From Tomitella fengzijianii (lineage in GTDB: Bacteria > Actinomycetota > Actinomycetes > Mycobacteriales > Mycobacteriaceae), in NCBI RefSeq assembly GCF_007559025.1, contig NZ_CP041765.1, positions 1,918,679-1,982,678 of the forward strand: a stretch of DNA of 64,000 nucleotides. Reading direction: 5' to 3'. A model generated the notes under the pieces. That model did not search any database, was not told where the DNA came from, and saw only the letters and a list, made by a program, of their open reading frames with translations. Shown one piece after another: positions 28,850 through 39,188 of this stretch; within the stretch, counting starts at the first letter, position 1; every line of letters begins with the position of its first letter. Made by a program: the position numbers and the translations under genes.

Positions 28850-29835
28850 AGCGCCGCCCCCGCCCCGGGCGCGGCGGTGGCCATCGCCCCGGCGTCGAGG
28901 CGGCGCCGCGTCGCGACGAATCGGGCGGTGTCCGCCATCCAGTCGCGGTCGGTGCGCAGTGCCAGCATGGGCGCGCCGTTGGCGCGGAACACCCGGGAGA
29001 CCGCGTCGCGGTGTGCCGCGGACGCCGCCGCGAAATCGGACCGGACCTTCGCCGTGGTGGTGAACTCCCGGGTGCGGCCGGACTCCGGGTCGCGCAGGAC
29101 CACGGTGCCCACGTCGGGCAGGGCGATGTCGCGTGGGTCGAGCACCTCGACGCCGAGCACATCGTTCGACGCCGCGATCCCCCGCAACGGCCGCTCCCAA
29201 TCGAGATCGCCGAGGAAGTCGCTCACCACCACGACCAGGCCGCGCCGTGCGCGCCGACGGCGCAGGGACTCGACGGCTCCGGCCAGATCGCCGCGCACCC
29301 CGTCCACGGGGCGCTTCGTGGTGGCGATCGTGCGCAGGAGGGTGCGTGCGTGGACCCGGCCGCTGCGGGCCGGGATGCGCACGCGCTCGGATCCGGTGTC
29401 GATGACGGCCCCGATCCGGTTGCCCCCGCGCAGGGTCAGGTAGGTGATCGCGGCGCACGCGGCCACGGCGAGGTCGCGCTTCTCGCACTGCGCGGTGCCG
29501 AAGTCGAGGCTGGCGGACAGGTCCACCACCAGGGAGGTCTCGAGCTCTCGGTCGGCGATGGGCATACGCATGTGCGGCACCGTGGTGCGCGCGGTGACCG
29601 ACCAGTCCATGAGGCGGACGTCGTCGCCGGGCTGGTACTCGCGCGCGTCGCCCGGCTCAGTGCCGGGGCCCGGAATCAGGCCGTGGTAGTCCCCGTGCAG
29701 CAGGCCGTCGAGGCGCCGGCGCACCGTGAGCTCCAGCGTGTGCAGGGCCGCGCTGAGCGCCGGGTCTTCGAGTTCACCGCGCGCGAACGACGGTGGGCCG
29801 CCGCGGGCGGCCGCGCGGTGCTCCGGCCCCGTCAA
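28846..29835 (-). CDS. DUF58 protein (Rv1480-like)
   Basis: A 329-residue soluble protein. The DUF58 signature lies at residues 40-90: LDGLLHGDYHGLIPGPG, then REYQPGDDVRLMDW, followed by SLVVDLSASLDFG, a degenerate VWA-like strand with DxSxS. It works with MoxR and the VWA protein in an envelope-associated complex of uncertain purpose. The start is TTG 29835, overlapping the moxR TGA as TTGA. A TTG start is unusual here, but the alternatives would remove conserved sequence and the overlap explains its use. Confidence 0.9.
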   Translation of the reverse strand: MTGPEHRAAARGGPPSFARGELEDPALSAALHTLELTVRRRLDGLLHGDYHGLIPGPGTEPGDAREYQPGDDVRLMDWSVTARTTVPHMRMPIADRELETSLVVDLSASLDFGTAQCEKRDLAVAACAAITYLTLRGGNRIGAVIDTGSERVRIPARSGRVHARTLLRTIATTKRPVDGVRGDLAGAVESLRRRRARRGLVVVVSDFLGDLDWERPLRGIAASNDVLGVEVLDPRDIALPDVGTVVLRDPESGRTREFTTTAKVRSDFAAASAAHRDAVSRVFRANGAPMLALRTDRDWMADTARFVATRRRLDAGAMATAAPGAGAAL

Positions 29836-30962
29836 CGCCGGGGACCGGCGTCGGCGGCGGGCGGCCCGGCGTGCGCGCCCGGCGCAGGTTGCGCGGCCGT
29901 GACTTGGGGAAGCGGGACCGCGCTGATGACCTTGCGCACGATCTCCTCGGCCGAGACCTCGTCCGCCAGCGCGTCATAGGTGAGCACGAGCCGGTGCCGG
30001 AGCACGTCGGGGACCACCTCCACCACGTCCTGCGGCACCACGTAGTCGCGACCTCGGACGAGAGCCAGGGCGCGGGCCGCGGCGATGATGCCGAGCGTGG
30101 CGCGCGGCGAGGCCCCGTAGGCGATCCACTGCCCGATCTCGTCGAGGCCGTGGTCCTGCGGGCGGCGGGTGGCGGTGATCAGGCGCACCACATAGTCCAC
30201 CAGCGCGTGATGGACGAACACGGTGCCGACGGCCTCCTGCAGGCGCACCAGGTCCTCCGGGGTGAGGACGCGCTCGGGGACGGGGGCCGTGCCGCCCATC
30301 CGGTAGACGATCTCCCGCTCCTCCTCCGGCGTCGGGTAGCCCACGAGCACCTTGAACAGGAAGCGGTCGCGCTGCGCCTCCGGCAGCGGGTAGACGCCCT
30401 CGCTCTCGATGGGGTTCTGCGTGGCCATCACGAGGAACGGCCGCGGCATGGGGTAGGTGGTCCCGCCGATGGACACGTGCCCCTCCGCCATCACCTCCAG
30501 CAGTGCGGACTGCACCTTGGCCGGTGCGCGGTTGATCTCGTCGGCCAGGACGAAGTTGGCCACGACCGGGCCGAGCTCGGTGTCGAACTCCTCGCGTCCC
30601 TGACGGTAGATGCGGGTGCCGAGCAGGTCGGTGGGCACCAGGTCGGGGGTGAACTGGATGCGCGAGTAATCGCCGCCCATGACCTTCGCGAACGTCTCGA
30701 CCGCCAGCGTCTTCGCAATGCCGGGGACGCCTTCGAGCAGCACGTGTCCACGTGCGAGGACGGCGACGAGCATGCGCTCCACCAGGTGGTCCTGGCCGAC
30801 GATGACGCGCTTGATCTCGTAGACCGCCCGCTCGAGCATCGCGGTGTCCGCCGGCAGGCCTGCGGCCCGCGGCGCCGGACCGGCGTCCGTTCGGCCTGCC
30901 GCGGCGTCCCCCGCCTGCGCGTGATCCGCAGTCCCCTGCCCGGTCATGTCATGGCTCGCCAC
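29832..30962 (-). CDS. moxR1: MoxR-family AAA+ ATPase (MoxR1-like)
   Basis: A 376-residue AAA+ ATPase with a disordered Ala/Gly/Asp start. The core motifs are VLLEGVPGIAKT (Walker A), FTPDLVPTDLLGTRIY (pore-loop region), FVLADEINRAPAKVQSALLE (Walker B with sensor), VMATQNPIESEG and PLPEAQRDRF (Arg finger region). It probably remodels the VWA protein coded two genes downstream. I use GTG 30962, which has AGGAGG 11 bases upstream; ATG 30947 is too far from it. It follows ripA by 97 bases on the same strand, where M. tuberculosis has ripB. Confidence 0.93.
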   Translation of the reverse strand: MASHDMTGQGTADHAQAGDAAAGRTDAGPAPRAAGLPADTAMLERAVYEIKRVIVGQDHLVERMLVAVLARGHVLLEGVPGIAKTLAVETFAKVMGGDYSRIQFTPDLVPTDLLGTRIYRQGREEFDTELGPVVANFVLADEINRAPAKVQSALLEVMAEGHVSIGGTTYPMPRPFLVMATQNPIESEGVYPLPEAQRDRFLFKVLVGYPTPEEEREIVYRMGGTAPVPERVLTPEDLVRLQEAVGTVFVHHALVDYVVRLITATRRPQDHGLDEIGQWIAYGASPRATLGIIAAARALALVRGRDYVVPQDVVEVVPDVLRHRLVLTYDALADEVSAEEIVRKVISAVPLPQVTAAQPAPGAHAGPPAADAGPRR

Positions 30963-31059
30963 CGGTGTGCCGCCCTCCTGATTCGGTGTGCGCGCGGGGA
31001 ATCCGCGCGCCTGAACGCCGGCCGTGCGCGGCGACGCGAGGCGGCGCGGCTGCGGTCCG

Positions 31060-32508
31060 TCACCCGATCATGCGTACCGCGTACGGCTGTATCCCGGACC
31101 ACCGTACCGGTGCCACCCGGACCTCGCTGCCGGAGAACGGCGCCTCCAGCATCTGGCCGTCGCCGAGGTACAACGCGACGTGCTGGCTTCCTCCGGGGCC
31201 CCAGAAGAGCATGTCGCCGCGGCGGGCCTGGTCCACCGGCACCTGCTTGCCGGCCGTGTACTGGTAGCCGGAGTACTTGGGCAGCGAGATGCCCACGCCC
31301 GCAAAGGCATAGACCATCAGGCCCGAGCAGTCGTATCCGACGTTCTTGTAGTCGCCGTAGGTGTCCGCGACGCCGCCGTCGCGGACGCCCAGTGTGGGTC
31401 CGTTGGCGTTGCCGCCGCCCCACGAGTAGCGCACCCCCAGCTGGGACATGCCGCGGTCGATGACGATCTCGATCTTCTGCGCGGCGGACTTGCTCGCCAC
31501 CGCCGTGTCGACGGTCCCGGTGAGGTCGCCGTTCTTCTGGCTGGCGGCCACCGCGTCGGCGGCAGCCTGGGCCGCGGAGTTCGCGGCCGCGCGTGCCGCC
31601 GCCTCGGCGGCGGCCTTGCGGGCGGCCTCGGCCGCGGCCCGCGCCGCCGCCTCCTCGGCCTCGCGCCGGCGGTCCCATTCCTCGTAGACCGCGCGCTGGG
31701 ACTGCAGCCCGTCGACGTTGTTGCGGGCGGCCGCGAGCTCCTGCTCCGCCTCCTGCTTGTTCGCCTCGATGCGCGTGCGCTCGGCGGCCTGCTGCTGCGC
31801 GGCGTCCTCGGCCTCCGCGATCGCCGCCTTGGCCGCCTGCTCTTTGTTGCGGGCATCGTCCGCCGCGGCGTCCGCACGCTGCTTGGCCGCCTTGTTGGAC
31901 GAGACCTCGTTGGCCTCCTGCGCCCGGGCGCGTTGCAGGTCCACCATCGCGTTCTCGAAAGCCTGCCGGACCACCTCCATCAGGCGGGCGCGGCTGAGCA
32001 CGTCGTCCGGGCCGTCCGAACCCAGGAACATCGTCAGCGAGCCCACGGGCGCGCCCTGCTGGTAGCCCGTCGAGACGTACTGCTCGAACTGCTCCTGGGC
32101 ACGCTGGATCGCCTCACCGGCGTCGGAGAGCTGCCGCTGGGCGGTCTGCACCGCCGCTGCCGCTTCCGCTGCGACGGATCGCGCCCGCTGCAGATCGACG
32201 AGCGCCTTGTTGGCCGCCTCGCGTTTGATCTGCACGCGGCCCAGGAGGTTCTGCAGATCCTGATCCGCCTGCGCGATCCTGTTGATGAGTTCGCTGACGT
32301 GGCCCACGCCCTGCGTCACCGCGCCGGCCGCATCGCGCAACTGCGAATCCGACGGGTTGGGCGGCGGGGGCGGTACGGCCATCGACATCCCGGGGGACGC
32401 CAGCAGCATCGTTCCGGCGACGAGCAGGCCCGTACCCACACGTGCGTGTGTCCGGAACCGTCGAGGATGGTCATCAGATCGCGCAGCGCTCGATCCCTTA
32501 CGTCCCAC
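31060..32508 (-). CDS. ripA: Peptidoglycan endopeptidase RipA (NlpC/P60)
   Basis: A 482-residue secreted hydrolase that cuts the D-Glu-mDAP bond in peptidoglycan at septation. A signal peptide (GTGLLVAGTMLLASPGMSMA) is followed by a long Ala/Glu/Gln-rich coiled coil (about residues 60-325), which restrains the enzyme in mycobacterial RipA. The C-terminal NlpC/P60 domain has Cys394 (YDCSG), His443 (SQHVALYLG) and Glu455. Their spacing (49 and 12) equals Cys383-His432-Glu444 of M. tuberculosis RipA. GTG 32508 has GAGGGAG six bases upstream; an in-frame GTG at 32541 lacks one. No ripB follows, so this may be the only such enzyme of the locus. Confidence 0.95.
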   Translation of the reverse strand: MGRKGSSAARSDDHPRRFRTHARVGTGLLVAGTMLLASPGMSMAVPPPPPNPSDSQLRDAAGAVTQGVGHVSELINRIAQADQDLQNLLGRVQIKREAANKALVDLQRARSVAAEAAAAVQTAQRQLSDAGEAIQRAQEQFEQYVSTGYQQGAPVGSLTMFLGSDGPDDVLSRARLMEVVRQAFENAMVDLQRARAQEANEVSSNKAAKQRADAAADDARNKEQAAKAAIAEAEDAAQQQAAERTRIEANKQEAEQELAAARNNVDGLQSQRAVYEEWDRRREAEEAAARAAAEAARKAAAEAAARAAANSAAQAAADAVAASQKNGDLTGTVDTAVASKSAAQKIEIVIDRGMSQLGVRYSWGGGNANGPTLGVRDGGVADTYGDYKNVGYDCSGLMVYAFAGVGISLPKYSGYQYTAGKQVPVDQARRGDMLFWGPGGSQHVALYLGDGQMLEAPFSGSEVRVAPVRWSGIQPYAVRMIG

Positions 32509-32885
32509 GAAGTTCTCCCTCGGTTTCGCCGCGCCGCGCACCGGGCGGACCGGCTACGCGGCAGCGGCAGCGAGCGCGGGGCGCTTCCCTTCGCTCCGCA
32601 CATCCCGGATGCGGCGGTGGAACTGGCGGGCGCGTCGCAGGCCGGCCGGCGGATCCACAGTTTCCACCGGCAGTCCGACAGACGCGTCGACAGGACTCCC
32701 ATACGCAACATCCGTGCCAGTAGCACCGTACGACAGATCGTGTCCCATGGTGAACTTCTGTCACAAATATCAGCGATGTAATACGCGAAAGGCCAGTTGG
32801 GGAGGGTTTTCCGGCGTCGACGGATCGTCGAGGGAATCCGGTCCGAGCGGTAGTGCGGGCGGCGCAAGCCGCTGTGGAGGAGCGC
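32509..32885. other. ripA upstream region
   Basis: 377 bases between the Rv1476-like gene and ripA on the same strand. An AT-richer patch at about 32760-32790 is the likeliest ripA promoter, which would give a 5' leader of over 200 bases. A gapped palindrome GTGA-N7-TCAC lies at 32750-32764. A 64-codon frame (minus, 32554-32748, starting MGHDLSYGATGTDV) begins with ATG but lacks a ribosome site. No riboswitch consensus that I know, including ydaO, could be matched. Confidence 0.45.
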
Positions 32886-33413
32886 TCAGCCGCGTGCGCG
32901 ACGCACGTTGAGCACGGTGCCGGCCGCCACGACGAGTACGACCAGCACGAGCAGAACTGCGGAAACGGCGGTCCACGGGAACTGGTCCTGCTCCACGTCG
33001 TCGACGAACTGCTGTGCGGCGACGGTCAGTTCCGGCGAGCGCGGATGCTGCACGACGTTCTCCGCGGATTCGAGGGTGAACCTGCTCAGCGTGTCGCTGT
33101 AGGTGCCGATCTGCGCGGGACTCAGGGTCAGGACGGTGCCGCCCTCGGACTCTCCGACCGCGGTGGAGAGGTCGCGCAGGCGCTCGGGGTAGGCGATGGG
33201 GCTGCCGAGCTTCATGCCCCACTGATCGTGCGGGACCACCACTACCGACAGCTCCAGGCCCTCGTGCTGCGCGTCCGACACGATGTCGCGAAGCCCGGGC
33301 GCGGCGTCCGCGTACTCGGGCGGCACGGACACGCCGCCTTCGGCGACGTCCTGGATCACCTGCTGCACGTTCATCCCCGCAAGGGTTTCCGAGGCGTAGG
33401 CGGCGGAACTCAT
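32886..33413 (-). CDS. Rv1476-like tail-anchored membrane protein
   Basis: A 175-residue protein. The first 135 residues form a soluble alpha/beta domain (VQQVIQDVAEGGVSVPPEYADAA, GLELSVVVVPHDQWG, LRDLSTAVGESEGGTVLTLSP), and a single C-terminal helix (WTAVSAVLLVLVVLVVAAGTVL) anchors it, followed by basic RRARG. It matches the small membrane protein between acn and ripA in M. tuberculosis (Rv1476, DUF6676). The function is unknown, and a link to RipA control has only positional support. ATG 33413 has AAGGG upstream. Its leader contains four 13-base tandem repeats. Confidence 0.85.
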   Translation of the reverse strand: MSSAAYASETLAGMNVQQVIQDVAEGGVSVPPEYADAAPGLRDIVSDAQHEGLELSVVVVPHDQWGMKLGSPIAYPERLRDLSTAVGESEGGTVLTLSPAQIGTYSDTLSRFTLESAENVVQHPRSPELTVAAQQFVDDVEQDQFPWTAVSAVLLVLVVLVVAAGTVLNVRRARG

Positions 33414-33428
33414 CGGCGACCCTTCTCC

Positions 33429-33480
33429 GTGATCCTTCTGGGTGATCCAACTGGGTGGTCCAACTGGGCGATCCATCTGC
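33429..33480. repeat. Four tandem 13-bp repeats in the leader of the Rv1476-like gene
   Basis: The units start at 33429, 33442, 33455 and 33468. On the minus strand the consensus is CCAGTTGGATCAC. A fifth, diverged unit (ggagaagggtcgc) carries the ribosome site. They occupy the stretch right before start codon 33413 and are noncoding. Confidence 0.85.
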
Positions 33481-33656
33481 CGCGTCGGCGGGGATGACAG
33501 AGCGAGTCTAGAGTCCGGGCCCGACGGTCCCCGCATCCGACACGCGCTTCGCCGCCTCCGCGGCCCACGGCGCGGCCCCGGGGGTCGCGGAGGCGGCGCC
33601 GGTGGACACGCCGGTCGGCGGGTCCCGAGCAGCCCGTTCCCCGGCCGTCACGCACT

Positions 33657-33672
33657 TAGTACGCCCGTACTG
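33657..33672 (+). promoter_or_regulatory. AcnR operator in the acn promoter
   Basis: TAGTACGCCCGTACTG matches the Corynebacterium glutamicum AcnR box CAGNACNNNCGTACTG at every defined position except the first. Its core AGTACG-CC-CGTACT is a perfect palindrome. A -10-like TAGAAT follows at 33674-33679, so bound AcnR would block the promoter. That promoter is 215 bases before the acn start, giving a long leader. Confidence 0.88.
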
Positions 33673-33679
33673 TTAGAAT

Positions 33680-33894
33680 GCTGTCGAGCCGAGGCGCGCC
33701 CCGCCGTGCGGCCGCGGAGCCGGAGCACAGCGCGGACTGGCAAGCCCGTTCCGGCTCTGGAGACGCCATACGCGTCGGCGGTTGTCCCCGCCGCCGTCGA
33801 GACGCCTCCGGCACGCGGACGGGCGGCGCACGCGACTCGCGGAACCGCCGGTGAGACCCGCCGACGGTGAGCATCGATGACGAGTGGAGCGCAC
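33680..33894 (+). other. Long 5' leader of acn
   Basis: About 210 bases between the predicted acn promoter and the GTG start. No gene is supported. It is GC-rich with several short inverted repeats (for example around 33700-33760) but no RNA motif that I can name. An in-frame ATG at 33877 lies six codons before the chosen start. Confidence 0.4.
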
Positions 33895-36609
<2,715 letters not shown>

Positions 36610-36636
36610 CCACCAGCGCAGGAACAGCAAGGCATT

Positions 36637-36669
36637 CTCGCGGCCCCGCCCACCAGGCGGGGCCGCGAG
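36637..36669 (+). terminator. Hairpin after acn
   Basis: Arms of 14 bases (ctcgcggccccgcc, 36637-36650, with 36656-36669) pair perfectly around CACCA, 28 bases past the acn stop. No T-run follows. It separates acn from the independently promoted acnR. Confidence 0.85.
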
Positions 36670-36699
36670 GCCGTTCAGGGGTCGCCGCACCTCGACTCC

Positions 36700-36715
36700 C
36701 GTGACGGGCGTACTG
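36700..36715 (+). promoter_or_regulatory. Second AcnR-like box, over the acnR promoter
   Basis: CGTGACGGGCGTACTG fits CAGNACNNNCGTACTG except at positions 2 and 3. It overlaps the -35 region of a promoter whose -10 is TATGAT (36726-36731), which would start transcription at about the acnR GTG. It implies autorepression. Confidence 0.6.
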
Positions 36716-36737
36716 CTTGATTGCCTATGATCGGGGG

Positions 36738-37304
36738 GTGCCCCGAGTCAGCGAAGACCACCGCGCCGCACGGCGCAGCCAGATACTCGACGGCGCCAGG
36801 CGGTGCTTCGCCGAGTACGGCTACGAAGGCGCCACCGTGCGCCGCCTCGAGGAGGCCACGGGCCTGTCGCGCGGCGCGATCTTCCACCACTTCCGCGACA
36901 AGGAGGCGCTGTTCCTGGCGCTGGCCGAGGACGACGCGCAGCGCATGGCGGACACTGCGGCCGAGCAGGGGCTGGTGCAGGTAATGCGGGACGTGCTCAC
37001 GCACCCCGAACGCTTCGACTGGCTGGCCACGCGCCTGGAGATCACCCGGCGCCTGCGCACCGACGCGGACTTCCGCCGGCGCTGGGCCGAACGCTCCGGT
37101 GAGCTGAGCGCGGCGACCGGCGAGCGCCTGCGCCGCCAGAAGGCCGCGGGCAGGCTGCGCGACGACGTCACCGGCGACGTCCTGCAGGACTACCTGGAGC
37201 TGGTGCTCGACGGCCTCATCACCCGCGTGGCGGGCGGGCACGACGCGGGCAACCTGGCCGAGGTGCTGGACCTGGTCGAGGAGTCGGTGCGCAAGCGCGA
37301 CTAG
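36738..37304 (+). CDS. acnR: TetR-type repressor of aconitase
   Basis: A 188-residue TetR regulator, the same length as C. glutamicum AcnR. It is nearly identical in the DNA-binding part: ILDGARRCFAEYGYEGATVR and RLEEATGLSRGAIFHHF at residues 15-52. The C-terminal ligand domain keeps ERFDWLATRLEITRRLRTD and ends in LDLVEESVRKRD. AcnR represses acn and releases DNA on binding citrate and Mg2+. A -10 hexamer TATGAT ends six bases before GTG 36738, pointing to a leaderless mRNA. Boxes are present both here and at acn. Confidence 0.95.
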   Translation: MPRVSEDHRAARRSQILDGARRCFAEYGYEGATVRRLEEATGLSRGAIFHHFRDKEALFLALAEDDAQRMADTAAEQGLVQVMRDVLTHPERFDWLATRLEITRRLRTDADFRRRWAERSGELSAATGERLRRQKAAGRLRDDVTGDVLQDYLELVLDGLITRVAGGHDAGNLAEVLDLVEESVRKRD

Positions 37305-37346
37305 CGCCGCCGCGGACCGGGGCGGGCCGGGCGGCGCGGATGCCGG

Positions 37347-38978
37347 TCACGCCAGCGAGATCAGCTCCGCGTACTCCTCCGACCAGTGGTCCTCCGTGCC
37401 GTCGGGCAACAGGATGACGCGTTCGGGGTTCAGCGCCTCGGCCGCGCCCGGGTCGTGCGTCACCAGCACCACGGCACCCTCGTAGGTGCGCAGCGCGGCC
37501 AGGACCTGCTCACGCGAGATCGGGTCGAGGTTGTTCGTCGGCTCGTCGAGCAGCAGCAGGTTGGCCGCCGACGACACGAGCCCCGCCAGCGCCAGGCGCG
37601 TCTTCTCGCCGCCGGACAGGGTGCCCGCCGGCTGCTCCAGCTGCGGACCGGAGAACATGAACGCGCCCAGCAGCCCGCGCAGGTCCTGCTCCCCCGCGTC
37701 CGGCGCCGCATGGCGGATGTTCTCCCACACCGTTGCGTCGTTGTCGATGGTGTCGTGCTCCTGCGCGAAGTATCCGATCTTCAGCCCGCGCCCCGGCTCC
37801 AGCTGCCCGGTGTCGGGCTTCGCCGCGCCCGCGAGCATGCGCAGCAGCGTCGTCTTGCCGGCGCCGTTGAGGCCCAGCACCACCACGCGGCTGCCGCGGT
37901 CGATGGCCAGGTCCACGCCGGTGAAGATCTCGAGCGAGCCGTAGCTCTTGCTCAGCCCCGAGGCCATCAGGGGCGTCTTGCCGCACGGCGCGGGCGCCGG
38001 GAACTTGATGTGCGCGGTCTTGTCGGCCACGCGCACCTCGTCGAGCGATTCCATCATCTGCTCGGCCCGCCGGACCATGTTCTTGGCCGCCACGGCCTTG
38101 GTGGCCTTCGCGCCCAGCTTGGCGGCCTGCGCCTTGAGCGCTCCGGCCTTCTTCTCGGCGTTGGCGCGCTCGCGGCGGCGGCGTTGCTCGTCCGTGGCGC
38201 GCGCGTCGAGGTACTTCTGCCAGCCCATGTTGTACACGTCCGCCTCGCCGCGCACGGCGTCGAGGAACCAGACGCGGTTGACCACGGACTCGAGGAGGTC
38301 CACGTCGTGGCTGATGACGATGAGACCGCCGTCGTGGCTCTGCAGGAACCCGCGGAGCCAGTTGATCGAGTCGGCATCGAGGTGGTTGGTGGGCTCGTCC
38401 AGCAGCAGTGTGGTGCCGGACTTGCCGCCGCTGCCGTCGGACGCGGCGAACAGGATGCGGGCCAGCTCGACGCGCCGGCGCTGTCCGCCGGAGAGGGTGC
38501 GCAACGGCTGATCCAGGATGCGGTCGGGCAGGCCGAGGCTATGGCAGATGCGCGCGGCCTCGGACTCCGCCTGGTAGCCGCCCAGCGAGGAGAAGCGGTC
38601 CTCGAGCTGGCCGAACTTACGGATGGCGCGGTCGCGGGCGTTATCGTCCACCAGCTCGGCCATCAGCACCTGCTGCTTCTCCATCGACCGCATGATCTCG
38701 TCCAGACCGCGCGCGGACAGCACCCGGTTCTTGGCGATGGTGTCGAGATTGCCCTCGCGCGGGTCCTGGGGCAGGTAGCCCACCTCGCCGCCCGCGGTGA
38801 CCGCGCCGGCGTAGGGCTCACCCTCGCCCGCCAGGATGCGCAACGTGGTGGTCTTGCCGGCGCCGTTGCGGCCGACCAGCCCGATGCGGTCGCCCGGTTG
38901 CACGCGAAGCTGGTCCCCGGGGGCCGTCAACAGGGTACGTACGCCCGCGCGTACCTCGAGGTCGGTGGCGGTGATCAC
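37347..38978 (-). CDS. ABC-F family ATPase (Rv1473-like)
   Basis: A 543-residue soluble protein with two ATPase domains and no membrane segment. Domain 1 has GRNGAGKTT, LSGGQRRRVELAR and TLLLDEPTNHLDADSI; domain 2 has GLNGAGKTT, LSGGEKTRLALAG and LLLLDEPTNNLDPISR. Between them a Lys/Ala/Glu-rich linker (about residues 255-330) forms the helical arm that reaches the ribosomal E or P site. ABC-F proteins relieve stalled ribosomes, and some give macrolide or other antibiotic resistance. GTG 38978 fits the length of M. tuberculosis Rv1473. It is convergent with acnR. Confidence 0.92.
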   Translation of the reverse strand: MITATDLEVRAGVRTLLTAPGDQLRVQPGDRIGLVGRNGAGKTTTLRILAGEGEPYAGAVTAGGEVGYLPQDPREGNLDTIAKNRVLSARGLDEIMRSMEKQQVLMAELVDDNARDRAIRKFGQLEDRFSSLGGYQAESEAARICHSLGLPDRILDQPLRTLSGGQRRRVELARILFAASDGSGGKSGTTLLLDEPTNHLDADSINWLRGFLQSHDGGLIVISHDVDLLESVVNRVWFLDAVRGEADVYNMGWQKYLDARATDEQRRRRERANAEKKAGALKAQAAKLGAKATKAVAAKNMVRRAEQMMESLDEVRVADKTAHIKFPAPAPCGKTPLMASGLSKSYGSLEIFTGVDLAIDRGSRVVVLGLNGAGKTTLLRMLAGAAKPDTGQLEPGRGLKIGYFAQEHDTIDNDATVWENIRHAAPDAGEQDLRGLLGAFMFSGPQLEQPAGTLSGGEKTRLALAGLVSSAANLLLLDEPTNNLDPISREQVLAALRTYEGAVVLVTHDPGAAEALNPERVILLPDGTEDHWSEEYAELISLA

Positions 38979-39188
38979 GTACTGAATGCTCCCTACTGCG
39001 AGGCTCGGGTGGATACTTCTGGATCGGACGGAGAACCGTGGGCCGGGCCGGATCGGTGCCGAAGCGTCGGATCCGCCGCGATCGGCCGATGTTCCATGAT
39101 ACCGGTCCATCGCTCCCTCGGATCAGCGGCACGGTGTGACCTGCGCCCCAGCGGATCGCCGGCGCCGGACGCGTTCTAGGGTCGGAGC

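Noticed and set aside
32554-32748. A 64-codon minus-strand gene before ripA
   Set aside because: ATG start but no ribosome site and no recognisable similarity; kept only as a possible leader ORF, not annotated as a gene.
32509-32760. A ydaO (c-di-AMP) riboswitch before ripA
   Set aside because: Such elements precede cell wall hydrolases in other actinobacteria, but the conserved terminal segment that I know could not be found.
32750-32764. A GlxR/CRP site
   Set aside because: The half-sites GTGA/TCAC are present, but the spacing is one base off the TGTGA-N6-TCACA consensus.
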